From Rhinopithecus roxellana (Eukaryota; Chordata; Mammalia; Primates; Cercopithecidae), in NCBI RefSeq assembly GCF_007565055.1, contig NC_044554.1:19508921-19572920 (forward strand): a DNA stretch of 64,000 nucleotides, in the 5' to 3' direction. Below, in pieces: positions 27,371 to 38,745 of this stretch (position 1 is its first letter; each line of letters opens with the position of its first letter). Under the pieces are notes generated by a model, which was given only the letters and a program-made list of their open reading frames with translations, was not told where the DNA came from and ran no database searches. The position numbers and the translations under genes are program-made.

Positions 27371-29891
27371 GTTTAGTTCCTTGGAGCACCTCCTGGGTTG
27401 CTGTTGAAGGTGGAGATGGGAGAGGGAACAGAACTAATTACTGCCCCCCGCACCCACCACCTTATAACTTTTTCATTAAAGCAGAGTAACTCAGCTTTCA
27501 TCTGGTTTACATATCAAGTAAGGTTTTATTTTAGTGAAGAGCATTCAATATGCCTTAAAAAACAGGAGTTTGACTACCACTGGTTTATGTAATCTCCAAA
27601 TCTAGTTTGAAGAGTTTAGTTATTTACCGTCACTCCACTCTTCCTGTTTTTTTTGAAAAAGTCTCAAGAATTTGTTTTTTTATAAACAAAGTTTTCCTGA
27701 GTCTTGTGTTGAGTAAATTGTACGATGAATATTCACTGCCATTTTACAGGAAATGTTAAAACAACCCTGTGATGTCAGTGCTCGGGTATCCCTACCCATA
27801 CAAATGAGAATAGCAGGGCTTAATGAAGCCAGAGTCCAGTTCCAGACCCAAGTCCATTGTCCTCCTGCTCCTCGACCATTAATGGCTAGGCTACATTTAA
27901 TTAAACATTCAGTGAAACCAAAAGGGGAGGGTTCTTTGGTAAATATAATCATGTTAATTGTTATAACTCTTTTTGTGTACTGTGAAATTATACTTAAGTT
28001 CAAACTAATTTCACACAGTTGCTTACTTTAAAACTTTGCTTTCTTTTTGGAAGTCATAGTCCTGAGTCACTGTGTTCAGGAACATTTTTTTGTGTGTGTG
28101 CTTATTAGAAATAAGTTATCCAGAGTCAAGATGGCTTATTTTTTCCCTTATTTGAATATATTTTTTAGTTTATTTTTGTCATATTCTATGATGTAGCCAT
28201 TTTGTATTAATTCATAGTACCAGATTCCCAAAATGAATCCATAAATATTGTATACCTACAGGGATTTCAGAGCAACTAAGAATATACTTGTTAGCTCTTT
28301 CCTTGCCAGGTAGACAGTGTGTTTAGGAATTTTTGCTTGTGTTTTGCTTAAGTTAATAATCCCTGACTTCAGAATCTTTGCACAAAAAGAATATTACACA
28401 ATTCTTTCACATCTCCAGAGTTAAGATTATTATTAAAGATCTCCATGGCATGCCCTAAGTATTGATTCAGTTGCTTCTTGCTTCAGCCGCAACTCTCAAT
28501 TTCCTATGGCTGTGGAATAACCCTGTGTATCCCCTAAGCAACTTGCTTGATTTATCTCCTGTCTGTCTGCTCATGTGTCATCCTTCTCCTCCTCTTCTTT
28601 TTACTGTATGTTGCCACTTCACCAGTTTCATCTGCAGTCATGTCATCTTAGCTCTCTATCCTTTCATAGTCATGGCTATTCTCAATAGGTTAAATTTTAT
28701 GGTCAGCCCTAATTTATCTCTGGAGCCTTAGATTTGCATTACCAACTGCTTGAACATACATGTTTTGTTGTTGTTTGTTTGTTTGGTTGGTTGGTTTTTT
28801 AGCACCCGAAGCTCAAACAGAACTCTTTTTCTTGTTTGAACTCAGATCTCTCCTCTTTCCTTTTTGATTGTGTCATCAGCCTCCCAGTTCTTCATTTTTG
28901 AACCTGGTTATCACCTGTGCTTACCTTTGTTCAGGACCATTCTATCACACATTTAAAAAAAAAAAATACCATATTTGCTCTCGTGTCCCTGCTTTGCCAT
29001 TCTTTTCTTAAGACTTAAAATCAGAATGAAGAATGTTCATTCATACGTGTTGTACTTTGAGGGTAATCTAGCTAGCTGCCTAGGATATATAGAGCAAATT
29101 GAGCTAGGCACTCAATGTAAGCTGTTTGGCTGAAATATATTTTAATTTAGCAGTTGCATTAGCTTCTGTGGGCCAACAAGATGCTGTTAATTGCTTTAAA
29201 ATTTTGGAGAACAAAACTTACGATTTAATAAAATTTGATTTTTTGAAGTATGTGATTTCTAGTGATATAAAATAGTTAAAATGTAAACTTAAAGATGATA
29301 ACTTTATTACCTTTTTATCCCTAATAAAAATCTCATAATCTCTGTCATAGCACATTACACCACATTCCTATGGGCATTTGTCACATTGTATTATACTGGA
29401 TTCTGTAAGATATAAAAGGAGTATGGGGCTGGTGGGGTGTGATGTTTACTCTTGAAGAGTTCACATTCTAGTTTAGGAGACTCAACACTGAAAAAGAATT
29501 TAAGACTATAAAGCAGTATAACAAAAACTAAAATAGTTATTTCTAGGAGGAGACAAAAGTTTTTAAGTGATAGAGAACCCAGCTAGATTTGATTAATTAG
29601 AAAAAGTTAGATGGAGTGCCAATTTTGAGCAAATGTGAAGGCAGGCAGAGATCTCAGCCGGTGAAGTAGAATGAAGAGGAAGTACTGCAGTACCACAGGT
29701 GGCAGTTTGCATGTTGGGTCCTCATGACATGGACCTGGGTTGAGCGCCAGGGTGGAGGAGAGGATCTCAGAATGATGGCACTGCAGAGCAGACTGGATAG
29801 TAGAAGACCTTGAAAGCCTGGCAGATAATTTTGGATTATTACTACAGAAGAGGGGTTTAAACAATTTTTTTCCAAATGAAATTTGAATGTT

Positions 29892-30490
29892 TTTCAATTT
29901 TTTTATTGAAGTATTGCATATAGCATATTGTATACATTAATGTATATTATGTACATACATACATACACACACACCCTCAGCAAAAGTGCATTTTTAGAGG
30001 TGAACATACCAGTATCCACCACTCAGGTCAAGAAACCAAACAGCTTCAGGACCCCAGAAAGTCCCATCATGCTTCCTCCCAGTCTTAACCAATCAAAACC
30101 TCCCCACAACACACACATACACGCTCACACCCCATACACAGAGTAATCACTGGTTACTCACTGATAATCACTGAAGACCTTAATAAAAGAACAGACACAA
30201 AGGAAATAAATACCCACTTCACATGTGCCACAGACACTATTAATTGGTGAGGCTTTTGTCCTCACCAATTCATTTTTCAAACAGTGTTGTATCATACAGT
30301 GTATGATCTTTTTGCATCTAGCTTCTTTTGCTCAATAGTTCACTTATGAGATTAATTCATGTTACTGAGTATAGCAGTAGTACTTTCATTCTCACTTCTT
30401 CTGTGTCTTCAGTGATACACAGTTCTGTCAAGTGTATATCTAGAAACTGAATTGCGGGGTCAGAGTGTGTGTGTGATTATCTTTAGATAT
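29892..30490. repeat. Ancient L1-like interspersed repeat, interrupted
   Basis: The left part, 'TTTTTTTATTGAAGTATTGCATATAG' through 'CCACTCAGGTCAAGAAACC', 'CAGGACCCCAGAAAGTCCC' to 'GTAATCACTGGTTA', and the right part, 'ATCATACAGTGTATGATC', 'CTAGCTTCTTTTGCTCAAT', 'GAGATTAATTCATGTTACTG', are in the order of a well-known old L1 3' region. Between them, where the family would have about 15-25 bases, lies the GNAI1-derived patch at 30172-30270. Confidence 0.65.
30172..30270 (+). pseudogene. GNAI1: Chimeric copy of GNAI1 exon 8 and 3' UTR fragments inside intron 7
   Basis: Positions 30172-30239 match exon 8 positions 31122-31189 at 62 of 68 bases without gaps. The copy still reads [22 protein letters not shown] before a TGA. 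The frame agrees with GNAI1, including the TCAT guanine-binding motif. Positions 30239-30259 then match 3' UTR positions 32246-32266 at 20 of 21 bases, so about 1,057 bases of the parent are skipped with a one-base overlap. Finally 30260-30270 is the exact reverse complement of 30242-30252, giving a foldback with a 7-base loop. No A tail or target-site duplication is visible. The sequence is non-coding in its present place unless spliced in as a pseudoexon; a GTGAGG donor-like word lies at 30247. Confidence 0.88.
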
Positions 30491-31038
30491 GCCAAACAAT
30501 TTCTGGAGTGTTTGTACTCAGAGGAAGTCTTTTTTAGTCAGTAACCTGAAAGCTGGAGTGTGTCATTCACTTTTTTTGTAACCTCATACTCCTAAACATC
30601 ATTGTAGACCTTGGTACAATTTTTGAATAAAGAAAAATGAGTGAAGAATGCTAATTAATGTATATATAGAAAAGGGAGGAAAAAATACTGATCAGCATTC
30701 AGCCAACATTTTTTGATCCACCGTTGAGCCAGAACTGAAATAGCATGCCGTCATCAAGCATCTGAGTTGGGGTGTAGAGGACAGAGGATAAGAGGATAAA
30801 AGATCTGGCATTTGGAGATTGAGGCAGGAACAAAGATCCTTATGAACACGGAATGCCATGTAGAGGAAATTTTTTGTTTAATTTTAGGGATAACTTACAG
30901 TCATTAAAGGTAACTAACATGGAGTGTTTTTCATTTAGAAGAAGTAATGTCTCCCATTCTAGAAGGGAAAGCACAGTTAAGGAGTCCATGAATGAAACTG
31001 TATGAAACTGACTTCAGTATTTTAAGCAGTTATTTTAA

Positions 31039-31266
<228 letters not shown>

Positions 31267-31525
31267 GTTTTGCAGTTAATGGTAAAATGCATTTTCAAAC
31301 CAAATGAGTACTTATATATGGATCTCTGTAGACTAGAGTCTTGCAGCAACACAGAATGTAATATAAGGCAAATGCATCTGGGAGCTGACCAAAGTTGTTC
31401 TGTTTTGTTTTTTTAACTGAAAGTAACAGAAGGACCTTTCTTAAATGTGACAGATGGTCCTGCAGTGTGAAACTGAAGGACAGTGTTAAAGCTGGGCTCT
31501 AGTATATTGATGATTTCTGCATAAG

Positions 31526-31533
31526 TGTAAATA
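31526..31533 (+). promoter_or_regulatory. Pumilio-type site in 3' UTR
   Basis: TGTAAATA matches the TGTANATA element bound by PUM1/PUM2. A single 8-base word can occur by chance in AT-rich DNA. Confidence 0.35.
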
Positions 31534-31787
31534 TGCAAATGTATGTATACATGTATTTATGACTTTAGTTTTCGACATTATTTTTAGGTTTTAAGAGTGG
31601 CAACTTAGGATTCTAGGGTGATGGCTTTGGAAATAACATAAATAATACCTTGTACTGAATGACAGACTATTACTATGTTTGCCAGTTTTAAACAGCTTTA
31701 TTTATGTTCATGTCCTGTAAATTTTTAAGTACAGTAATTAATATTAGGAAACATAACCCTTATCTTGATTATATGTATACTTGTATT

Positions 31788-31793
31788 AATAAA
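31788..31793 (+). terminator. GNAI1: Possible proximal poly(A) signal
   Basis: AATAAA lies 522 bases after the stop codon, with a TG/T-rich stretch (GTTATTTGTAC) just after it. Use would give a short 3' UTR. Confidence 0.45.
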
Positions 31794-31950
31794 AATGTTA
31801 TTTGTACAAACATTGCACAGACTATTTTAATAACATGATTTGTTCTTTAAATTTTATGTGTTTTATTGAAATGTTCTTAAGATGAATACACCTGCCTTTG
31901 GATCAATTATTTAAACATTGTATGCATTTTGATTTTTCCTACTTTAAGAA

Positions 31951-31956
31951 AATAAA
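31951..31956 (+). terminator. GNAI1: Possible second poly(A) signal
   Basis: AATAAA followed by AATAATTTAATTTTAC. Downstream T-rich but not GT-rich DNA makes it uncertain. Confidence 0.35.
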
Positions 31957-32798
31957 ATAATTTAATTTTACATTAGATTCCACATGAGATTTGGTTTGAA
32001 AAATTAAAATTTCAGATTTTTTAGGATATACTGTCTTAGACTTATTGTAAACACTTAGTTTTTATTCACTTGTTTTCACTCTGAATTTTAATATTTGGCT
32101 GTTAATGCATTGCCTCAAAGGTGATGTCATCTTAATTTTTATACACTTTAAATAACTACATTTTTGTTTATAACTAAGTTTTGAGGGATCCTAAGAGCGT
32201 TTTTGTGGGTAAAAAAAAACTTGTGGGCATAATGAATTTTGAGACATTCATTGGTGAGGCTTTTGTGTATTTCCCTTGAGGCGTCCCTTGTACCTAGCAT
32301 ACATGATAGCTCCTTGTTGCGAAGGTAACAAGAAGGATCTTTGAATACTCTATTGCTGATATAATGCAAGATTTAAATTTATACATATAACTAGTTTCAA
32401 ATATGATTATCACATTATGTTAAAATTACTTTGTTCCCTTAGATATTCAGATTTCTCCACTTGCTTGAGTTTATGTTATTTCTTTTTCAATTATACTATT
32501 ATTTCTGAGAATGAAATGGACAATTACACTTAGAAAATGAGTACTAGTATTTAATAAGTCAGTGATTATATGTATGCTCAAATAAGTGTTACATATCACT
32601 CGATACTGAGCTTTGATAGAATAATTTTCTTTTGATTATTCATGATGTGTCATCTCTGACCTTGTTTCAGCAAAGTAAACAGCACTCCCTCCCCCTCCCC
32701 CCGTTTTTTACTCCTCTTGGAAAAAGTTAGTCTTTCAGTACATGTTGCTGGTAAGTAGTTTCCAAGTTATGTGTTGTCCCTGGGTTGAAATATATTTG

Positions 32799-32830
32799 TT
32801 GAATTGTGTGTGTGTATGTGTGTGTGTGTA
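32799..32830 (+). repeat. (TG)n microsatellite
   Basis: An alternating TG tract with one TATG interruption in the distal 3' UTR. Confidence 0.9.
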
Positions 32831-33137
32831 ACCATAAACTATATTCATATCTGTTTCATTTGGAGGATTTTCTTCTTTGTAATGTAAAGAAATTCAAGGT
32901 TATCAAAGTTCCTTAAATGTGTTAGCTTAGATTCTTTATGTGCCTTTCATGAAAGATATGTTTTCTTTAATTTTACTGATGGACCTGTAATATCCACATT
33001 GTGAAACTATGTATGAAATTCAACTATAATTTGAATAAATTTGAATCATGAGAATTATGGGTTAAAAAGCCACAAAGAAGCACATATTGGTGACCATCAT
33101 TAATGAAATCCTGAACTTTATTCTGTGTAATTGTGTT

Positions 33138-33153
33138 AATAAATCCTAATAAA
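33138..33153 (+). terminator. GNAI1: Probable distal poly(A) signals of GNAI1
   Basis: Two AATAAA words (33138-33143 and 33148-33153) stand 10 bases apart, with T-rich and GT-containing DNA within 60 bases downstream. The implied 1.9-kb 3' UTR agrees with the long GNAI1 mRNA I know from human, so I place cleavage near 33165-33180. Confidence 0.6.
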
Positions 33154-33175
33154 TTTAAATTTTTAAAATTTTACA

Positions 33176-34470
33176 AACCTATTGGCTAAGTACATTTTGG
33201 ATTACCATTTAAGTATCAGTCTTGTATCTTCATTTCTTCTTTTTCTGTGCTCTTTTTACGATTTCAGCTACCTCAGAAGCTCAAATTTTCCCTGCTCCAA
33301 GCTGTGAGATGTGATGCCACTTGTGGAATTGCCTTCTTGATATCCCCTTCTGAGAATCCATTGCCTGCTGTAACTCATTATATTCAAAACTAAATTCATC
33401 GTCATTCTCCCCTTAAACCAGTTCTCATCCCTGACTTTGCCATTTTTTCCTACTAAGTACCATCATCATTTATTCCTTCAATGGGGAAGTTTTTAGCCAT
33501 TTGGAACTCTTTTTTTTTTTTAATTTAGTGTAAGTTCTGGGATACATGTGTGGAACATGCAGGTTTGTTACATAGGTATACATGTGCTATGGTGGTTTTC
33601 TGCACTTAACCCATTATCTAGGTTTTAAGCCCTGCATGCATTAGGTGGAACTGTTCTTATTCCTCGTCTCCATTTCAGTTTACTGACAGTTCTACAAAGC
33701 CTTACATCTGTTTTTTGTTTGTTTTCCTTTCTATTCCTACTACTACCTATTCAAGTCTTTGCTAAACTTCCTCTTGAAATGACTTATTAATTAAATTCCC
33801 CACCTCCCATTTCTCTCTTCTTGAAAAACCCAGGTTAGTTGTCCTGATACAGAACTGTGGCCCTATCGCCTTCGGTGCCTTGATCTGCATTGACTCTGAT
33901 TTAGTAAAGTTAAATATGTTAGCCTCCCATTTAATGCTCTTCATCACCTGAGGCCTCTTCACTACTTCTCATTCCTTTCTACACTGTATTCAAATAGTGT
34001 CCTGTGCATAGCCTGGCCTTTCCTCCAAGTACTATATTACTTACTACATGTGATATGCTTAGAACAGTGCCTAAGTGTTCATTTGTGTCTGTCAATGTTA
34101 TTTTTATTAGGACTTGTAAAATGGTATGTAAAATTTATTGGCACTTTTAAATTTGTTTGTGATGTATCTTTTAGACTCCTCTGGCATCTGTTCTTCAGGG
34201 TGCCCTTTGGGGAGCTACATGATTCTGATAGAGCTGCCAATCGCATTTCTCACTTCTCAGTCTGTAGGCTTAGACCTGACCAATCCGAGTCCTCCAGCAT
34301 TGGACAAGTGAGCGAATCGTCGTCCCAGTTGCCATTCTTAAAGTCCCTAAAGCGCTAGTGGTTTCTAAAATTCCCTTCATTTCAGTACCCTTCTTAGGTC
34401 TACTTTTATGCCTAATCTAGTTTAATCAAATTCAGTTTGTTACTGAAAAAGTACTGATTAAAATCCATAT
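33176..34470. other. Intergenic DNA just downstream of GNAI1
   Basis: No coding similarity is seen. The only recognised element is the L1 3' end at 33508-33655. The open frame at 34050-34358 has no recognisable homology. Confidence 0.6.
33508..33655 (-). mobile_element. L1 3' UTR fragment, minus strand
   Basis: The T run followed by 'AGTTCTGGGATACATGTGTGG', 'ATGCAGGTTTGTTACATAGG', 'CATTATCTAGGTTTTAAGCC' is the reverse complement of a primate L1 3' UTR end. Confidence 0.9.
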
Positions 34471-34879
34471 GCTCTCATTTAATACTGACAGTAACTAGAT
34501 TGATCAAAAAAGGCTCAAAGAGGTGAATTAACTTGAGCAAGACCAGATCAAGGTTTTAAACCTAGGGCTTCTGACTGCATGTCTGTCAGAGGACCCCAAA
34601 GAGGCTACCTTATTTCCAGAAAATGTATAAGTAGTGTTTCACCTATCCCCGCTCTGCCCTTCTGAGTTCCTCTGAGCCGTAAGACTTTTTCAGATTTAAA
34701 AAGATACTTATTGTCTTTCATCAGAGCTATTTTTTACTCAGATCTGAAGCTACTTAAGAGCACAAGCAGTTACCATTTTTTACATCATTTGTTGTTTGCA
34801 GAACCACCTTATGTAAATGAATTTGATACTGTAATTTTTACAGATGGTAGCATCATCATTGCTTAGTGTGTTATGTTGG

Positions 34880-35125
34880 AAGTAGAAAGTGATGATGGAA
34901 ATCATAGACTCTGGCACCCAGTCTGGCTTCAAATTCGGGCTCAATTTCTTATTAACTGGGAAAATCTGGGCGAATAATTTAGTTTTGCTCTGCCTCCATT
35001 TATATCATCTGAAAAAAATAAGGATTAAATAATCCAACCATTAATTTTAATGGTGGTTGTCAGTATTAAGTTCAAGTACTTAGAAGGGAGTGTGGAATGT
35101 ATAAGCCCTCAATAAATTTTGCTGT
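34880..35125 (+). repeat. MIR element
   Basis: 'GACTCTGGCACCCAGTCTGG', 'AACTGGGAAAATCTGGGCGAATAATTTAG', 'CTCTGCCTCCATTTATATCATC' and 'AGCCCTCAATAAATTTTGCTG' give the MIR order from 5' to 3'. Confidence 0.85.
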
Positions 35126-35394
35126 TATTTGATTACAAATAATAGTTTTAATGGGCCTTTAAAATCATAATCAGTGCTTAACAATTGGTGTTGATACGAG
35201 CTTTGAATGAAATGCCTGAAAAACAAAACTCATAATTCATTTTCATAATTAAAACTAAGTGTCTCACATTGATATTGATACTGGAAAATGAGAAAACAAT
35301 GCAATCTCTAATCAACTTGACACTTCTGTCATTTTAATATAGCCAATAATATGAGAGATTAGATATTTTAATGTTAGGTTGGAAAATACTCTTT

Positions 35395-35706
<312 letters not shown>

Positions 35707-36162
35707 AGTTTTCTTTTTTAGTTCTTTTCAAAACCCTTTCTTAACATGTAGTTAAGAAATGTAGTTATATAAAGAAGTTTACGTTTCACAATCCCACTGG
35801 CCTGTTTCCCAGGCCTTTTTTTTTTTAACCAATAGCTGTTTGCTTTGTTGTCTGTTGTGATTTGTCTTATTTAGCTGGATTTTGTAGTTACTTTAAAAGT
35901 TATGAAAGTTCACATTTCATCAAATCCAGAGGCCAGAGACACCCAAATATTCACAGACAGGAATTGGCTGCAATTGGCCAAGCCAGAACTGATTAGGCCT
36001 CAACTGGAATAGTCCCACCATGTAATAAATCTTCCTGAGTACTGTGTATAAGGTCAAATATTTCCAGCTTCTTTGATTTTACTGCCCGTCTTCCTAGGTC
36101 TCCATCCATAAAGTGGATGGAAACACTGTCATTGAAGGAGCTAGTTCGTCAAATTTAAATCT

Positions 36163-36494
<332 letters not shown>

Positions 36495-36619
36495 AAAATA
36501 TTTTTAATTGATTAAAAATGAGATAATTTGAGGAAACATGCATAGAATACTAGGCAGAGACTATTTTTAGCAGATAAGAGTGCCACTTTTAGTAAAGGAA
36601 GGTGTCACCTAGAAGAAAG

Positions 36620-36975
36620 TACAGGTGCTCCTTGACTTACCATAGGTTATGTCCTGAAAAACCCTCTGTAAATTGATATCTTACTTTGAAACTGCATTTA
36701 ATACACCTAACCTACCAAATGTAGCTTAGCCTAGCCTACATTAAAGGTGCTCAGAACACTTAGATTAGCATACAGTTGGGACAAAATAGCATAAAGCCTG
36801 TTTTACAATAAAGGATATCTCATGTAATTTTCTTAGATACTGTGCTGAAAGTGAAAAACAGACTGATTGCATGGGTACTGAAATATGGTTTCTAACTGAA
36901 TGCATACCAGTTTCGCACCAACGTAAAGTTGAAAAATTGTTAAGTTGGACCATCATAAGTTGGGGACCACCTGTA
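36620..36975. mobile_element. Tigger/MER-type DNA transposon, near complete
   Basis: The element at 36622-36973 starts CAGGTGCTCCTTGACTTACC and ends with the imperfect inverse AAGTTGGGGACCACCTG. TA flanks each side. The interior ('ACACCTAACCTACCAAATGTAGC', 'GTGCTCAGAACACTTA') fits a common non-autonomous family. Confidence 0.85.
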
Positions 36976-37996
36976 CATAGAGTAGGACTCTTGAGAGCCT
37001 AAGGGCCACAGAAATTCCTTTTCAGCTGCAGTGTCTGGAGGGATTCTTATAATTAATTTTGTTCCTGTGCAAACACACTATCTGTGTATTCTCTATTTTA
37101 CCAGGATTTTTTGTTTTTGCTAAATTGGACATACAATTTTGCAGTTATTTTTTTACTAAATTGACAAATGTTTGTACAATTTCAATGTAAAGCTAGTCTT
37201 CAAAATACATCACTGTGAAGATTGGATATCACCTTGGATTTTGTGTTATTCACTCTTGAATTTTAATTATGTTCTGTGGAAACTTCACAGAGTTTTAGCT
37301 TTGATCCTTCCTTCACTTTTGAAAATCAAGAGTGAAGTAAGTCAAAGCTACTTCTAAACAGCTCTATCTTTAATTTCTATTAAATAGTACTGAGGTGTCA
37401 ATTTTGTAGCTTGTTCAATGCGGACTATCCCAGCAGCAAATTCATTAATATGATTTGTACAGGACTCACTTTGCAGCATTCCATTTTAGTATAACATGTT
37501 TTCCTGTTTACAAATATAAGCAATTATCTTTCCATTTTAAGTGACCAATTGTCCTAGCAATCTACTTCACAAGGCAATTTACCTATAATAAATAGAACTT
37601 TTTTGCAGACTTCAGCATACATTTAAATGATTTACACCATTCTTGAATTCCTTAACATAGTAAGTTACAAATTTTAACTATGAATTTTTTCTTCAAAAGG
37701 AGTCTTGTCTAAATCCAATAAAGCATTTTTCTGGCTGAAGTTGCAATGGAAAACTTCAGTATGAAGCTGGCATAAGGAAAGCCAGTAAAAAGTGCCCTTT
37801 CTTCTTTCTGAGAGCCCTACCTCTGATCCTCCTACACTTAAGGCTTCTAGATGCAGATTTATACAATAGTTCTAAATCAAGACCTTCCTTGAAAAATGTA
37901 CTAATGTAGTAAGATTTACTCAAAACCACAAACTCCTACATTATTTAAAATATGTTAGAAATACATAAATATATAGAGAAAATGCATACATAATTT
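36976..37996. other. Intergenic, nothing recognised
   Basis: AT-rich unique-looking DNA. The 61-codon open frame at 37172 has no recognisable similarity. Confidence 0.5.
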
Positions 37997-38190
37997 ATTC
38001 AGTGCCTACTGTGTGCTAGGTACTTTTCTGGGTACATTACTAATGCTCTCATTTAGTCATCAGAGCAGTCCTGCAATATTGGTAAAATTTCCATTTTCTA
38101 TATAAGGAAATACATTCAAGAGAGGTTAGTATTTTGTGCAATGTTGGCTACCTAGGAAGTGGCAGAGCTGGGAGTAAAATCTAGAGTTAA
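37997..38190 (+). repeat. MIR-like fragment (3' reading)
   Basis: 'TTCAGTGCCTACTGTGTGCTAGGTAC', 'CTCATTTAGTCATCAGAGCAG', 'GTGGCAGAGCTGGGAGTAAAA' correspond to a MIR/MIR3 element. Confidence 0.75.
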
Positions 38191-38199
38191 GACCTTTGT

Positions 38200-38355
38200 T
38201 AGCCATATCTTCAAAATCCAGTGTCATTTCTTAGCCCTATCTTCAAAATTCAGCGTCATTTGTTAGCCGTGTCTTCAAAATCCAGTGTGATTTGTTAGCC
38301 ATATCTTCAAAATCCAGCGTCATTTGTTAGCCATATCTTCAAAATCCAATGGCAT
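38200..38355 (+). repeat. 32-bp minisatellite, about 4.9 copies
   Basis: Units starting TAGCCATATCTTCAAAATCC begin at 38200, 38232, 38264, 38296 and 38328. The first four are full length and the last lacks its end. Variants: C(A/C/G)TA or GTGT near the start and GTGTC/GCGTC/GTGTG near the end. The first unit overlaps the tail of a MIR-like fragment. Confidence 0.96.
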
Positions 38356-38559
38356 AAAGAAGTTTTTCCCAAGGGTGCCACATGGTGTAGTACAGCATGT
38401 CCAACAGCATTGCCTGAACAGATGTTAATAAGTATGCATGATGCACATTAGCATGTCAATGGCTATGAAAAGCCAGTGCAGTAAAGAAGAGCTCTCTATG
38501 TGTTAACCCTCCATTTCACAAACATAGCAATTGCACGAACACAGCAGCCACTACCCAGG

Positions 38560-38745
38560 TGTGAATGTAGAGCACTTGAAATATAGCTAGTCCAAAGCGA
38601 GTGGCCCTATTAGTGTAAAATACAAGAGTTCAGATATGCAGAATCAAAAAATTACATGTTGAACTGATTTTTCATATATTGGGTTATATAATTTTAAAAT
38701 TCTACCTTTTTTTTACATTTTTAATGTGGTTACTGGAAAATAGGT
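38560..38745. mobile_element. hAT-like DNA transposon fragment
   Basis: 'GTAGAGCACTTGAAATATAGC', 'TAGTGTAAAATACA' and 'TTTTTAATGTGGTTACTGGAAAA' correspond to the same family as the copy at 13795-14095. Confidence 0.55.

Larger units (their letters stand above)
31267..33175 (+). other. GNAI1: GNAI1 3' UTR (end inferred)
   Basis: AT-rich sequence free of Alus runs from the stop codon to a pair of AATAAA words at 33138 and 33148. Earlier AATAAA words at 31788 and 31951 could make shorter transcripts. A TGTAAATA Pumilio-type word is at 31526 and a (TG)n tract at about 32800-32830. A 21-base part (32246-32266) is the source of the second half of the intron 7 chimera. The true end is not proved by sequence alone. 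Confidence 0.7.

Noticed and set aside
27680..28031. Overlapping 107- and 92-codon frames on opposite strands
   Set aside because: Intron 7 sequence with MIR-like wording. Mutual overlap on both strands and lack of similarity argue against coding.
30172..30239. Intron 7 copy as a functional alternative last exon (as in GNAO1)
   Set aside because: It lacks the upstream half of exon 8 and the C-terminal alpha-5 segment, and runs into TGA soon after TCAT. It cannot replace exon 8.
38200..38355. CRISPR-like repeat array
   Set aside because: The repeats are strictly head to tail with a period of 32 and no unique spacers, in a primate nuclear genome. It is a minisatellite.
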